The position numbers were made by a program, and so were the translations under genes. Below are positions 1 to 8,748 of a stretch of DNA of 64,000 nucleotides, one piece after another. The first letter of the stretch is position 1, and each line of letters begins with the position of its first letter. The DNA comes from DATHBD01 sp035296325. Lineage in GTDB: Bacteria > Actinomycetota > Actinomycetes > Mycobacteriales > Micromonosporaceae. Under the pieces are notes generated by a model. That model saw nothing but the letters and a program-made list of their open reading frames with translations, was not told the DNA's origin and made no database searches. The DNA lies in NCBI GenBank assembly GCA_035296325.1, contig DATHBD010000051.1, positions 186,001 through 250,000 of the forward strand. Reading direction: 5' to 3'.

Positions 1-2072
1 CCTGGCTGGACTTCAACGCCCGGGTACTGACGCTGGCCGAGGACCCGGCCACGCCGCTGCTGGAGCGCGCCAAGTTCCTCGCCATCTTCGGCAGCAATCT
101 CGACGAGTTCTACATGGTCCGGGTGGCCGGACTCAAGCGACGCCTGCAGACCGGCCTGCCGATCCGCAACCTCGGCGGCCTACCGCCGACCCAGGAGCTC
201 GAGCGCATCGCCGAGCGCTCCGCGACCCTCGTCTCGCGGCAAGGGCGGTGCTTCACCGAGGAGGTCCTGCCCGCCCTCGCCGCGGAGAACATCCGCATCG
301 TGACCTGGGCGGACCTTTCCCCGGCCGAGCGGGAACGGATGCGCACGTACTTCCGCGAGAAGGTCTTCCCCGTGCTCACCCCGCTCGCTGTGGACCCGGC
401 GCACCCCTTCCCGTACATCTCCGGGCTGTCGCTGAACCTCGCCGTGGTCGTCCGCGACCCGGACAGCGGCCCGGAGCTCTTCGCCCGGGTGAAGGTGCCG
501 AACAACGTCCAGCGCTTCTTCGCCATCGACCGGGACGGCCGGCAGCCCGGGGAGCCGCGCCCGGCCGAGGGCGCCCCCCGGCAGAACCGGTTCCTCCCGG
601 TTGAGGAACTCATCGCGGCACACCTCGGTCAGCTCTTCTCCGGGATGCAGGTCCTCGAGCACCACCTGTTCCGGATCACCCGCAACGCCGAGGTGGAGGT
701 GGACGAGGACCGCGACGAAGACCTGCTGCAGGCGCTCGAGCGGGAGCTGGCGCGACGCCGGTTCGGGCCGCCGGTGCGGCTGGAGGTGGCCGCGTCCATC
801 TCCGACCACGTCCTTGAGCTGCTGGTCCGCGAACTCGACATGGACAGCCACGACGTGCTGCGGGTCCCCGGCCTGCTCGACCTGACCGCACTGTGGCAGG
901 TCTACGAGGAGGTCGACCGCCCGGATCTGAAGGAACGCCCTTTTGTCCCGGCGACCCACCCGCAGTTCGCCGAGGGTGAGACGCCGCGCAGTGTCTTCGC
1001 CCGGCTGCGGGAGAACGACATCCTGGTGCACCACCCCTACCACTCCTTCTCCACGAGCGTGCAGCGCTTCGTGGAGCAGGCGGCCGCCGACCCGCACGTC
1101 CTCGCCATCAAGCAGACCCTGTACCGCACCAGCGGCGACTCCCCGATCGTCGACGCCCTGATCGACGCCGCCCAGGCCGGCAAGCAGGTGGTGGTGCTGG
1201 TCGAGGTGAAGGCGCGCTTCGACGAGAAGGCCAACATCGGCTGGGCCCGGATGCTGGAGCAGGCCGGCTGCCACGTGGTGTACGGCCTGGTGGGCCTGAA
1301 AACCCACTGCAAGATCTCGCTCGTGGTACGGCAGGAGGGCAGCCAGCTCCGGCGGTACTGCCACGTCGGCACCGGCAACTACCACCCGAAGACGGCCCGG
1401 GTGTACGAGGACTTCGGCCTGCTCACGGCGGACCCGGAGGTCGGCGCTGACCTGACCGACCTGTTCAACGTTCTCACCGGGTACAGCCGCCAGACCGCGT
1501 TCCGCCGCCTCCTCGTGGCGCCGCACGGGGTGCGGGCCGGGCTGATCGAACGCGTCGAGCGGGAGATCGACCATGTCCGCGCCGGACGCCCCGGGCTGGT
1601 CCAGATCAAGGTGAACTCCCTCGTCGACGAGGAACTCATCGACGCGCTGTACCGCGCCAGCCAGGCCGGCGTCGCGGTGGATCTCATCGTGCGCGGGATC
1701 TGCACGCTCCGCCCCGGCGTGCCCGGCCTGTCGGAGCACATCCGGGTGCGTTCCATCCTGGGCCGCTTCCTGGAGCACTCCAGGGTGTTCCGCTTCGGCA
1801 CCGGCGACGCCGCTGACGACGAACTCTGGATCGGCTCGGCCGACCTCATGCACCGCAACCTGGACCGGCGGGTCGAGGCGCTGGTGCGGGTGACCGATCC
1901 GGCCGGCCGGGAGAAGCTCAAGCGGGTGCTGACCATGTCGATGAGTGACGAAACCGCGTCGTTCGAACTCTCCGGCGACGGCAGTTGGCGTCGCCGGGCC
2001 GGTACGCCCGATCAGCCGTTGGTCCACCTGCAGGAAGCGCTGCTGCGTGGCACCTCCGGCCGGGGCGACTGA
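1..2072 (+). CDS. ppk: Polyphosphate kinase PPK1 (5'-truncated by window edge)
   Basis: Reversibly transfers the gamma-phosphate of ATP to the end of a polyphosphate chain through a phosphohistidine. The reading frame is open from base 3 and already starts with the conserved N-terminal helix motif WLDFNARVL, then FLAIFGSNLDEFYMVRVAG, so the true start lies upstream and the ATG at 114 is internal. The phospholipase-D-like C-terminal half is intact: IKQTLYR, the phosphorylated-His motif GLKTHCK, the second His in GTGNYHPKT, and MHRNLDRRVEAL near the end. About 690 residues are visible, close to full family length. The stop at 2070-2072 is followed within 20 bp by the CYTH/CHAD gene, and the ppk / CHAD / mutT1 order is a recurrent actinobacterial arrangement. 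Identification is certain; only the start is missing. Confidence 0.97.
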   Translation, partial: WLDFNARVLTLAEDPATPLLERAKFLAIFGSNLDEFYMVRVAGLKRRLQTGLPIRNLGGLPPTQELERIAERSATLVSRQGRCFTEEVLPALAAENIRIVTWADLSPAERERMRTYFREKVFPVLTPLAVDPAHPFPYISGLSLNLAVVVRDPDSGPELFARVKVPNNVQRFFAIDRDGRQPGEPRPAEGAPRQNRFLPVEELIAAHLGQLFSGMQVLEHHLFRITRNAEVEVDEDRDEDLLQALERELARRRFGPPVRLEVAASISDHVLELLVRELDMDSHDVLRVPGLLDLTALWQVYEEVDRPDLKERPFVPATHPQFAEGETPRSVFARLRENDILVHHPYHSFSTSVQRFVEQAAADPHVLAIKQTLYRTSGDSPIVDALIDAAQAGKQVVVLVEVKARFDEKANIGWARMLEQAGCHVVYGLVGLKTHCKISLVVRQEGSQLRRYCHVGTGNYHPKTARVYEDFGLLTADPEVGADLTDLFNVLTGYSRQTAFRRLLVAPHGVRAGLIERVEREIDHVRAGRPGLVQIKVNSLVDEELIDALYRASQAGVAVDLIVRGICTLRPGVPGLSEHIRVRSILGRFLEHSRVFRFGTGDAADDELWIGSADLMHRNLDRRVEALVRVTDPAGREKLKRVLTMSMSDETASFELSGDGSWRRRAGTPDQPLVHLQEALLRGTSGRGD

Positions 2073-2089
2073 GCCGGCACGGGGTGGCG

Positions 2090-3643
2090 ATGCCGTTCCA
2101 GGAGCGCACCTACCAGGTCGACGCGTCGTTCACGATGCCGGACCTGGAGCCCTGCACGCCTCCCGGCGGGAAGGTGCGGGCCGGGCCGCCGGGCATCCTG
2201 CGCGCGACGTACTACGACACGGCCGACCGGCGGTTGGCCCGCTCGGGCGTGTTCCTGCGGCACCTGCGGGGAGAGGCACCCACCACGGCGTGGACCGTAC
2301 GGCTGCCCGCCGGCGCGACCGGCACGCGGACCGAGGTGTCCCGCCCGGGTGGCCCGACCGCTGTGCCGGACGAGCTGTGCTGGCTGGTCGCGGGGTACGC
2401 CCGCGGCGCGGCGCTGGCGCCGGCGGCCGTGCTCCGGTCGGTCCGCCGGGCGTACCAGATCCTGGACCGCACGGACCGACCGGTGGCCGAAGTCGCCGAC
2501 GACACCGTCACGGTGCTCGATGGCCGGCGGGTGGCGCTGAGCTTTCGCGAGATCGAGGTGGAGCGGCTGGCCGACCCGCCGGACCAGCTCGACCGGATCG
2601 AGGCGGCGCTGTGCCAGGCAGGCGCGGTGGCGGGCGAGTTCCCGGCGAAGCACGTGCGCGCCATGGGCGCCCCGGCCGCCCGGCCGCCGGACCTGGTGCC
2701 ACCTGGTGATCCGGGCGCCGATCCGAGCGCCCGCGACGTCGTGGTCGCGACGCTGCGGCACGACATCGAGCGGATCGTCGAGCACGATCCCTTCGTCCGG
2801 CTGCGGGCGCCGCTGCGCGGTGGCGCCACGCCGGTGCAGTTGATGCTGGCCGGGTGCCATCGCCTGTGCTGCCACCTGGACACCTTCGGCGCACTGCTGG
2901 AGGACGACTGGTCGGCGAAGCTGGGTGCCGAAGTCAGCTGGCTGGCCACCCGGTTGGATGCCGCCCGTGACGGCGAGGTGCTCCGCGTCCGGCTGCACCG
3001 CACCGCAGCCGCGGATCCCCTGGCGCCGCTGGATCCCGTGGCTGTCGCGCGCATCGATGCCGATCTGACCGCACGCCACGAGGACGCACTCACCGCGCTT
3101 GACCGCGCCATCTCCAGCGAGCGCTACCTGGCGTTGCTGGAACTCCTGGTCGGCGCGGCGGCTCGCCCTGCGCTGACGAAGGCCGCCCGCGGACCGGCCA
3201 GCGACCTGCTGCCCGCGCTGGCCGGTGCCGCCTGGCGGGACCTCGCGGTGGGTTGCGACGGTCGCCTCGGCGCCGGCTCGTTGGAGCCGGACGCGCCCGA
3301 CGAGGAGTGGCATGAGGTACGCATCCGCGCCAGGCAGGCCCGGTACGCCGCCGAGGCGGTCGTGACGGCCGGCGCGGGCGTCCCCGGTCGTCCACCCGGC
3401 CCGGAAGCGCTCGCCGCCGCCCTGGCGGCCCTGCAGGGCGTGCTGGGCGAGCACCGGGACGCGGCGACCGCGGCCGGTACCTGGCTCGACATCGCCGATG
3501 CCGATCCGGACGACCATCCGCTCGCCGTCACCGCTGGACGGCTGCACGAGCGGGAACGCGCCGCGGTGCGTCGGGCTCGGGACAACTTCGACGAGGCCTG
3601 GCGCACCGCCGGCCGGAAGCGGGCAGTGGCATGGCTGACGTGA
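2090..3643 (+). CDS. CYTH-CHAD domain protein, divergent
   Basis: 517 residues from ATG 2090; a GTG at 2084 two codons earlier is also possible. The first ~200 residues are CYTH-like: YYDTADRRLARSGVFLRHLRG, WTVRLP and FREIEVE follow the triphosphate-tunnel fold pattern. Residues ~215-517 form an all-alpha CHAD-like domain. CYTH/CHAD proteins act on or bind inorganic polyphosphate, which fits the position between ppk and mutT1, and the 13-bp overlap with mutT1 suggests translational coupling. Unusually, the N-terminal ExExK motif of CYTH is not recognisable (FQERTY in its place), and the first CHAD helix reads VQLMLAGCHRLCCHL where the family normally has a His/Arg-rich VHxMRVATRRLRS-type helix. 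It may have lost catalysis and polyP binding, or changed ligand. The fold assignment is good; the function is open. Confidence 0.85.
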   Translation: MPFQERTYQVDASFTMPDLEPCTPPGGKVRAGPPGILRATYYDTADRRLARSGVFLRHLRGEAPTTAWTVRLPAGATGTRTEVSRPGGPTAVPDELCWLVAGYARGAALAPAAVLRSVRRAYQILDRTDRPVAEVADDTVTVLDGRRVALSFREIEVERLADPPDQLDRIEAALCQAGAVAGEFPAKHVRAMGAPAARPPDLVPPGDPGADPSARDVVVATLRHDIERIVEHDPFVRLRAPLRGGATPVQLMLAGCHRLCCHLDTFGALLEDDWSAKLGAEVSWLATRLDAARDGEVLRVRLHRTAAADPLAPLDPVAVARIDADLTARHEDALTALDRAISSERYLALLELLVGAAARPALTKAARGPASDLLPALAGAAWRDLAVGCDGRLGAGSLEPDAPDEEWHEVRIRARQARYAAEAVVTAGAGVPGRPPGPEALAAALAALQGVLGEHRDAATAAGTWLDIADADPDDHPLAVTAGRLHERERAAVRRARDNFDEAWRTAGRKRAVAWLT

Positions 3644-4545
3644 GGTCGCGTGTGGTACTCGCCGCGGGCGGGGTGGTGTGGCGTCCGGTCGGGGATGCGG
3701 CGACGCTGGAGGTGGCTCTTGTGCACCGGCCGCGCTACGACGACTGGACCCTGCCCAAGGGCAAGCTGGAGAAGGGCGAGCACCCGCTGACCGCCGCCGT
3801 GCGCGAGGTGCTGGAGGAGACCGGCGTCAGCGTGGTTCCGCAACTGCGCCTTCCGCGCATCCGCTACCTGACCGGCGAACCCGGCGTCGAGAAGGTCGTC
3901 GACTTCTGGTCCATGCGCGCCACGGCGGTGGCTGACCGGGCCCCCGACGACGAGGTCGACGAGGTGCGATGGGTGGCCATCGACGCCGCAACGGACCTGC
4001 TCACCTACGGACACGACCGCGGTGTGGTGCGGGCCTTGCTGCAACGGCCACGGGTCAGCGGCCTGGTCGCCCTGATCCGGCACGCGCGCGCCGGCGAGCG
4101 GGGCAAGTGGGACGGTCCCGACGCTGCCCGCCCGCTCGACGACCACGGCGAGGAGCAGGCCCGGGCGCTGGACCCGGTGCTGGGCCTGCTCGCGCCGACA
4201 CGCATCGTCAGCGCCTCCGCGCTGCGTTGTCGGCAGACCGTGCGGCCGCTGGCTGATCGGCTCGGACTGACGATCGAGACCGATCCACGGTTCGACGAGT
4301 CCGCCGCACCGGCCGCGGCCACCACGGCGCTACGGGCGTTGGCCGACGCCGGGGACCCGGTGGTGGTTTGCAGCCAGGGCAAGCTGATTCCCCCGCTGCT
4401 GGAGTCGCTGACCGGTCGGCGGCGGCAACATTTCCGCACCGGTAAGGGCGCCGGCTGGATCCTGTCGTTCGGTGACGGAGATGTCGCCAGCGCCGATTTC
4501 CTGGACCCCGATCCTGAGCCGACCTCGGCCAGCGCCGAGCTTTGA
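3631..4545 (+). CDS. mutT1: MutT1-type Nudix hydrolase with C-terminal histidine-phosphatase domain
   Basis: 304 residues. The N-terminal Nudix domain (residues ~5-140) carries a full Nudix box: GKLEKGEHPLTAAVREVLEE followed by TGV. The second half (from ~150) is a histidine-phosphatase-like domain starting LIRHARAGERGKW. The usual second catalytic His region reads VVCSQGK, which I recall as a feature of mycobacterial MutT1. The two-domain family hydrolyses 8-oxo-(d)GTP and diadenosine polyphosphates, so it combines nucleotide-pool cleaning with phosphate removal. It overlaps the CHAD gene by 13 bp and ends in the strong hairpin at 4551-4583. The ppk / mutT1 / hupB order matches M. tuberculosis Rv2984-Rv2986c. 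Confidence 0.93.
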   Translation: MADVRSRVVLAAGGVVWRPVGDAATLEVALVHRPRYDDWTLPKGKLEKGEHPLTAAVREVLEETGVSVVPQLRLPRIRYLTGEPGVEKVVDFWSMRATAVADRAPDDEVDEVRWVAIDAATDLLTYGHDRGVVRALLQRPRVSGLVALIRHARAGERGKWDGPDAARPLDDHGEEQARALDPVLGLLAPTRIVSASALRCRQTVRPLADRLGLTIETDPRFDESAAPAAATTALRALADAGDPVVVCSQGKLIPPLLESLTGRRRQHFRTGKGAGWILSFGDGDVASADFLDPDPEPTSASAEL

Positions 4546-4550
4546 GCCGG

Positions 4551-4583
4551 AAAGGGCCCCCGCCGTTCCGGCGGGGGCCCTTT
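4551..4583. terminator. Bidirectional intrinsic terminator between mutT1 and hupB
   Basis: A perfect 15-bp inverted repeat (4551-4565 with 4569-4583) around a 3-nt loop. It has AAA on one outer edge and TTT on the other, so it can end transcripts from both the plus-strand ppk-mutT1 unit and the convergent hupB. Confidence 0.9.
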
Positions 4584-4627
4584 CATCGGTCGTTCGGCGC
4601 TACCTGTCCTACCGCGTTTCCTTGGCT

Positions 4628-5230
4628 TCAGCGCTTCTTGGCGGGCGCCTTGCGCGCCGGAGCCGCCGACGTCGGCGCGGACTTCGCCGTCGTTGCCGCC
4701 GTCGTGGTCTTGCGAGCCGGCGTTGCGGCGGCCCGGGTCGACTTGGTGGTCGTCGTCTTCTTGACCGGGGCTGCCGCCTTGGCGGTGGTCTTCGCCGCCG
4801 TGGCGGTGGTCTTCGCCGCCGTCTTGGTCGCCGTCTTGGCGGCGGTCTTGGTTGCCGTCGCCGCCTTGGTGGCCGTCGACTTCACCGCGGTCGTCGCCTT
4901 CTTCGTGGCGGTGGCGGCGGTCGCCGTCTTCTTCGCCGGGGCGACCTTCGGCACCTTGCCGCTGGCCACCATGTCGCGGAAGCCGGCACCGGCACGGAAT
5001 GCCGGCACCGAGGTCTTCTTCACCTTCACCGCTTCACCGGTGCGCGGGTTACGCGCCGTTCTCGCTCCCCGTACGCGCTTTTCGAAGACACCAAAGCCGG
5101 TGATGGCGACCTTGTCGCCCTTCGTCACCGCCTGCTGGATCTCCGTGAGCACCGCGTCGAGTGCTGCGTTAGCCGCCTTCTTGTCGCCGAGGCGAGCGGC
5201 CAGCGCGTCGATGAGCTCAGCCTTGTTCAC
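4628..5230 (-). CDS. hupB: HU nucleoid protein with H1-like C-terminal tail (HupB)
   Basis: Binds DNA non-specifically and compacts the nucleoid. I chose GTG 5230 (protein begins M/V-NKAELIDALAARLGDKK) because a GGAGG ribosome site lies just upstream, although the frame is open further. 200 residues: the first ~92 are a canonical HU fold with GFGVFEKR and the DNA-arm motif ARTARNPRTGE. The rest is a low-complexity Lys/Ala/Thr tail of KKTAT- and TAAK-type repeats, like eukaryotic H1 and mycobacterial HupB. That tail makes the 3' half of the gene a biased repetitive tract. It is convergent with mutT1 and upstream of leuD in the same orientation, separated by 183 bp. That 5' region is AT-richer than its surroundings (about 5325-5385) and probably holds the promoter. 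Confidence 0.95.
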   Translation of the reverse strand: MNKAELIDALAARLGDKKAANAALDAVLTEIQQAVTKGDKVAITGFGVFEKRVRGARTARNPRTGEAVKVKKTSVPAFRAGAGFRDMVASGKVPKVAPAKKTATAATATKKATTAVKSTATKAATATKTAAKTATKTAAKTTATAAKTTAKAAAPVKKTTTTKSTRAAATPARKTTTAATTAKSAPTSAAPARKAPAKKR

Positions 5231-5413
5231 GTTTCCTCCCGTACCCATTGCCTGGACTGGCGTGAGTCGTCTGCGGGCAACTCGTCCCTTGGGGCATCGA
5301 ACCCCTAAAGGAACGTAAGCCCACCGTAGCCAGGATACAAACATGTTCGGGAAAAGAAATCGTTGTGTCGTAACGGATTCGCCCATGACGCCGCGCTGGC
5401 GGCCCTTTTTCGC

Positions 5414-6001
5414 CTAGGCGACAGCCGGCATCCACACCGGACGACGGAGTTCGTAGGCGTCAATGGCCTCCGCATGGCGCAGGGTCAGACCGATATCGTC
5501 CAGCCCTTCGAGCAGCCGCCAGCGGCTGAAATCATCCAGTGGAAAGTCCCATTCGTGGCCGTCGGCCCGCACCTGGCGGGCCAGCAGGTCAACGGTGACC
5601 GCCAGGGTCGGGTCCGCCTCGATGGCGTCCCACAGGATTTCCACGAGCTTCAGGTCGAGCTCCACCGGCAGCAGACCGTCCTTGAGGGCATTGCCCCGGA
5701 AGATGTCGCCGAAGCGTGGTGCGATAACGACCCGGAATCCCCAGTCGCGCAGCGCCCACACGGCGTGCTCACGTGATGACCCGGTGCCGAACTCCGGGCC
5801 GGCCACCAGGATCGAGGCGCCGGAGTAGACCGGATTGTTGAGCACGAAGTCCGGATTCGCGCGCCACGCGCTGAACAATCCGTCCGCGAAGCCGGTCCGG
5901 GTCACCCGCTTCAGGTACACCGCCGGGATGATCTGGTCGGTGTCCACGTTGGACCGGCGTAGTGGCACCGCGGTCCCCACGTGTGAGGTGAACTTGTCCA
6001 T
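5414..6001 (-). CDS. leuD: 3-isopropylmalate dehydratase small subunit
   Basis: 195 residues from ATG 6001 (MDKFTSHVGTAVPLRRSNVD). LeuD is the swivelling aconitase domain that, with LeuC, isomerises 2- and 3-isopropylmalate in leucine synthesis. NVDTDQIIPAVYLKR near the N terminus and GPEFGTGSSREHAVWAL in the middle are family hallmarks. It starts 14 bp after the leuC stop, so the two are cotranscribed. The frame is open far upstream into leuC, but that part is only the shadow of leuC. CimA makes citramalate elsewhere in the window, so LeuCD may also act on citramalate; that is known for the pathway, not shown here. Confidence 0.96.
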   Translation of the reverse strand: MDKFTSHVGTAVPLRRSNVDTDQIIPAVYLKRVTRTGFADGLFSAWRANPDFVLNNPVYSGASILVAGPEFGTGSSREHAVWALRDWGFRVVIAPRFGDIFRGNALKDGLLPVELDLKLVEILWDAIEADPTLAVTVDLLARQVRADGHEWDFPLDDFSRWRLLEGLDDIGLTLRHAEAIDAYELRRPVWMPAVA

Positions 6002-6015
6002 GACTGCGATGTCCT

Positions 6016-7428
6016 TCAGCTCAGGTCGGCCGGCGCGGTCAGGCGGCCGGTGACGGCGGTGGCGGCGGCGACCGGCGGGGAGACCAGGTGGGTACGACCG
6101 CCCCGGCCCTGCCGGCCCTCGAAGTTGCGGTTGGAGGTGGAGGCGGCCCGCTGGCCCGGCTTGAGGGTGTCCGGGTTCATACCCAGGCACATCGAGCAGC
6201 CCGCGAATCGCCACTCCGCTCCGGCGGCGGTGAAAATTTCGTGCAGCCCCTCCTCCTCGGCGGCCGCCCGTACCGCCGCTGAGCCCGGTACCACGAGCAT
6301 CCGCACGGTCGGCGCGACCTGCCGGCCCTGCAGCACCTCGGCCGCGGCGCGCAGATCCTCGATCCGGCCGTTCGTGCAGGAGCCGAGGAAGACCACGTCC
6401 ACGGCGACATCGCGCAAAGCCGTCCCGGGCGCCAGATCCATGTACTCCAACGCCTTGGTGGCCGCCGTGCGCTCCGCCTCGTTCGGGAAGTCCTCGGGGT
6501 TCGGAACCAGTTCGCTCAGTGGGGCGCCCTGCCCCGGGTTGGTGCCCCACGTGACGAACGGCGTGACCGCCGACGCGTCCAGGGTGACCTCCGTGTCGAA
6601 CACGGCACCGTCGTCGCTGCGCAAGGTACGCCAGTACTCGACGGCACGGTCCCACGCCTCCCCGGTCGGGGCGTACCGGCGGCCCTTGAGGTAGGCGAAC
6701 GTGACGTCGTCCGGGGCGACCATGCCAGCCTTGGCCCCCCACTCGATGGACATGTTCGCGACCGTCATCCGGCCCTCCATGGAGAGCGCCTCGATGGCGG
6801 GGCCGCGGTACTCCACGATGTGGCCGCGCCCGCCACCCGTACCGACCTGGGTGATGAGCGTCAGCACGAGATCCTTGGCGGTGGCGCCGGGCGGGAGCGC
6901 GCCGGTGACGTTGACCGCCATCATCTTCGGCCGGCCCTGGGTCAGCGTCTGGGTGGCAAGCACGTGCTCCACCTCGCTAGTCCCGATACCGAAGGCGAGC
7001 GCGCCGAACGCGCCGTGGGTGGCGGTGTGCGAGTCACCACACACGATCGTCATGCCGGGCTGGGTAAGGCCGAGCTGCGGCCCGATCACGTGCACGATCC
7101 CCTGCTGGGCGTCACCCAGCGAATGCAGCCGGACACCGAAGTCCGCGCAGTTCTTCCGCAGCGTCTCGATCTGGGTCCGCGATGTGGGATCAGAGATCGT
7201 GAACAGATTGTCGGTCGGCGTGTTGTGGTCCTCGGTCGCGATCGTGAGGTCGGTTCGCCGCACCGGGCGCCCCGCGATCCGCAGCCCGTCGAACGCCTGC
7301 GGGCTGGTCACCTCGTGCAGGAGGTGCAGGTCGATGTAGAGCAGGTCCGGCTCGCCAGCGGCAGAACGCACCAGGTGGGCGTCCCACACCTTCTCCGCCA
7401 GGGTCCTGCTTCGGTCAGCTCCCACCAT
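6016..7428 (-). CDS. leuC: 3-isopropylmalate dehydratase large subunit
   Basis: 470 residues, ATG at 7428. It is the aconitase-type [4Fe-4S] subunit of isopropylmalate isomerase. VVCGDSHTATHGAFGALAFG, FLGSCTNGRIEDLRAAA (first cluster Cys) and AGCSMCLGMNPD (the other two Cys) are all present. The start is 49 bp from the divergent IclR-type regulator, the arrangement in which NdgR/LtbR-type proteins control leuCD in other actinobacteria. leuD follows at 14 bp. Confidence 0.97.
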   Translation of the reverse strand: MVGADRSRTLAEKVWDAHLVRSAAGEPDLLYIDLHLLHEVTSPQAFDGLRIAGRPVRRTDLTIATEDHNTPTDNLFTISDPTSRTQIETLRKNCADFGVRLHSLGDAQQGIVHVIGPQLGLTQPGMTIVCGDSHTATHGAFGALAFGIGTSEVEHVLATQTLTQGRPKMMAVNVTGALPPGATAKDLVLTLITQVGTGGGRGHIVEYRGPAIEALSMEGRMTVANMSIEWGAKAGMVAPDDVTFAYLKGRRYAPTGEAWDRAVEYWRTLRSDDGAVFDTEVTLDASAVTPFVTWGTNPGQGAPLSELVPNPEDFPNEAERTAATKALEYMDLAPGTALRDVAVDVVFLGSCTNGRIEDLRAAAEVLQGRQVAPTVRMLVVPGSAAVRAAAEEEGLHEIFTAAGAEWRFAGCSMCLGMNPDTLKPGQRAASTSNRNFEGRQGRGGRTHLVSPPVAAATAVTGRLTAPADLS

Positions 7429-7477
7429 CTGGACATCCTAAAGTTTGGGAGGTAAGTTTCGTCTTGTGGGACACAGT
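7429..7477. promoter_or_regulatory. Divergent leuCD / iclR control region
   Basis: A 49-bp gap between the leuC start (minus) and the chosen regulator start (plus) must hold both promoters and probably the regulator's operator. The middle (7436-7460) is clearly AT-richer than the flanking genes. I cannot define exact -10/-35 boxes. That the IclR protein binds here is inferred from known LtbR/NdgR systems. Confidence 0.55.
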
Positions 7478-8164
7478 ATGAGCGGTGTCGGCGTGCTCGA
7501 CAAGGCGGTGGTGATTCTTGCTGCCTGTGTCGACGGCGCCAGCCTCGCCGAATTGGTCGAGCGGACGAAGCTGCCGCGCGCCACCGCGCACCGGCTGGCG
7601 CAGGCGTTAGAGATCCACCGCCTGCTGGTCCGCGACGTGCAGGGCCGCTGGCGCCCCGGTCCACGCCTGGGCGAGTTGGCCAACGCCGCACCCGACGTCC
7701 TGCTCACCGCCGCGGAACCGATGCTCACCGCGCTGCGCGACGCCACCGGCGAGAGCGCCCAACTCTACCTCCGCCGCGCCGACGAGCGGGTCTGTGTGGC
7801 CGCGGCGGAGCGGGCCAGCGGGCTGCGCGACACCGTCCCGATCGGCTCGGTGCTGCCGATGGTCGCCGGCTCGGCCGCGCAGGTGCTGCTGGCTTGGGAG
7901 CCACCGGAGGCGGTCATGCCGCTGCTGCCCCGCTGCAAGTTCACCGGCCGTACGCTCGCCGAGGTTCGCCGCCGCGGCTGGGCGCAGAGCGTCGGCGAAC
8001 GGGAGCCGGGCGTTGCCAGCGTGTCCGCGCCGATCCGGGACCGGACCGGCCGGGTGGTCGCGGCGATCAGCATCTCCGGCCCCATCGAGCGACTCGGGCG
8101 ACGCCCCGGCGACCGGCACGCCATGGCCGTCGTCCGCGCCGGGCAGCGCCTCTCCGGTCTGTAG
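7478..8164 (+). CDS. IclR-family regulator, NdgR/LtbR-like
   Basis: 228 residues from ATG 7478 (MSGVGVLDKAVVIL). A TTG at 7445 would add 11 residues, but GGGA sits 7 nt before 7478 and known orthologues begin near SGVGVLDK. The N-terminal winged helix includes SLAELVERTKLPRATAHRLA, followed by an IclR effector domain with RADERVCVAAAERASGLR and the GXXLPMVAGSAAQVLLAW pattern. Such proteins repress leuCD and other amino-acid genes and respond to leucine or a pathway intermediate. The divergent position beside leuC supports the same role here. Confidence 0.9.
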   Translation: MSGVGVLDKAVVILAACVDGASLAELVERTKLPRATAHRLAQALEIHRLLVRDVQGRWRPGPRLGELANAAPDVLLTAAEPMLTALRDATGESAQLYLRRADERVCVAAAERASGLRDTVPIGSVLPMVAGSAAQVLLAWEPPEAVMPLLPRCKFTGRTLAEVRRRGWAQSVGEREPGVASVSAPIRDRTGRVVAAISISGPIERLGRRPGDRHAMAVVRAGQRLSGL

Positions 8165-8187
8165 CGGCCAGCTTCTATTCTGTCGGC

Positions 8188-8748
8188 ATGATCGAGCACC
8201 GCGACAACGAGCTGCGGGGCCTCCCTCCAGACGGGGACGCAGCAGACCTGGTTGGGGCGACACTCGCCTCACTCGGCGGAGAGCCGGGCCTGCTCGCCCG
8301 CACCGTCGCCCTCGCCCGGCAGCACGGTGGGACCGGTGAACTGCCATTCGCCGCCGCGGTCGTCCGGGACGGCGTGGTGATCGGGACCGGACTGAACACC
8401 GCGCTGTCCGACCCCGACCCGTCCGCGCACAGCGAGGTCGTGGCGATCCGCGACGCCGCCCGACGGATCCGGTCCGCCGATCTGGCCGGCGCGGTGGTGT
8501 ACGCGAGTTGCGAACCGTGCGCGATCTGCCGGACGGTGGCCGCCGCGGCCGGGGTCCGCGAGATCGTCTTCGCCGCTGGCAAGGAACTGATCCCGGCCGC
8601 GATGGACCCCGCTCCGGAAGCCACCGCGAAGCTGATCGACGCGGTGACCGCGTTGCTGCCCGGCATCGCCAGGCGCGGCGCCACCGGCCTTACCGGGGCC
8701 GAACTGTCGGCGCCGTTTCGGGCATTCCTCGACGCGGCGGCCCGATGA
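8188..8748 (+). CDS. Zinc-dependent cytidine/deoxycytidylate-type deaminase
   Basis: 186 residues from ATG 8188. It has the deaminase zinc signature: HSE (ligand His and proton-shuttle Glu) in DPSAHSEVVAIRDAAR, and CEPCAIC with the two ligand cysteines. It belongs to the guanine/cytosine deaminase (CodA-unrelated, GuaD/TadA-like) group; the substrate cannot be told from sequence. It overlaps the next gene by ATGA (8745-8748), so the two are translationally coupled and may act together. Confidence 0.88.
   Translation: MIEHRDNELRGLPPDGDAADLVGATLASLGGEPGLLARTVALARQHGGTGELPFAAAVVRDGVVIGTGLNTALSDPDPSAHSEVVAIRDAARRIRSADLAGAVVYASCEPCAICRTVAAAAGVREIVFAAGKELIPAAMDPAPEATAKLIDAVTALLPGIARRGATGLTGAELSAPFRAFLDAAAR

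Noticed and set aside
180..2027. Long minus-strand open frame antisense to ppk
   Set aside because: It is a GC-bias shadow: no family motifs, low-complexity Arg/Gly/His-rich protein, while the plus strand encodes an unmistakable PPK. The same holds for the long antisense frames over the CHAD, leuB, GGDEF-EAL, ilvD, phoD and ligA genes.
4640..4960. DNA tandem repeat at the hupB 3' end
   Set aside because: The repeated GTCTTG/GCCGTC pattern is explained by the Lys/Ala/Thr tail of HupB; it is coding low complexity, not an independent repeat.
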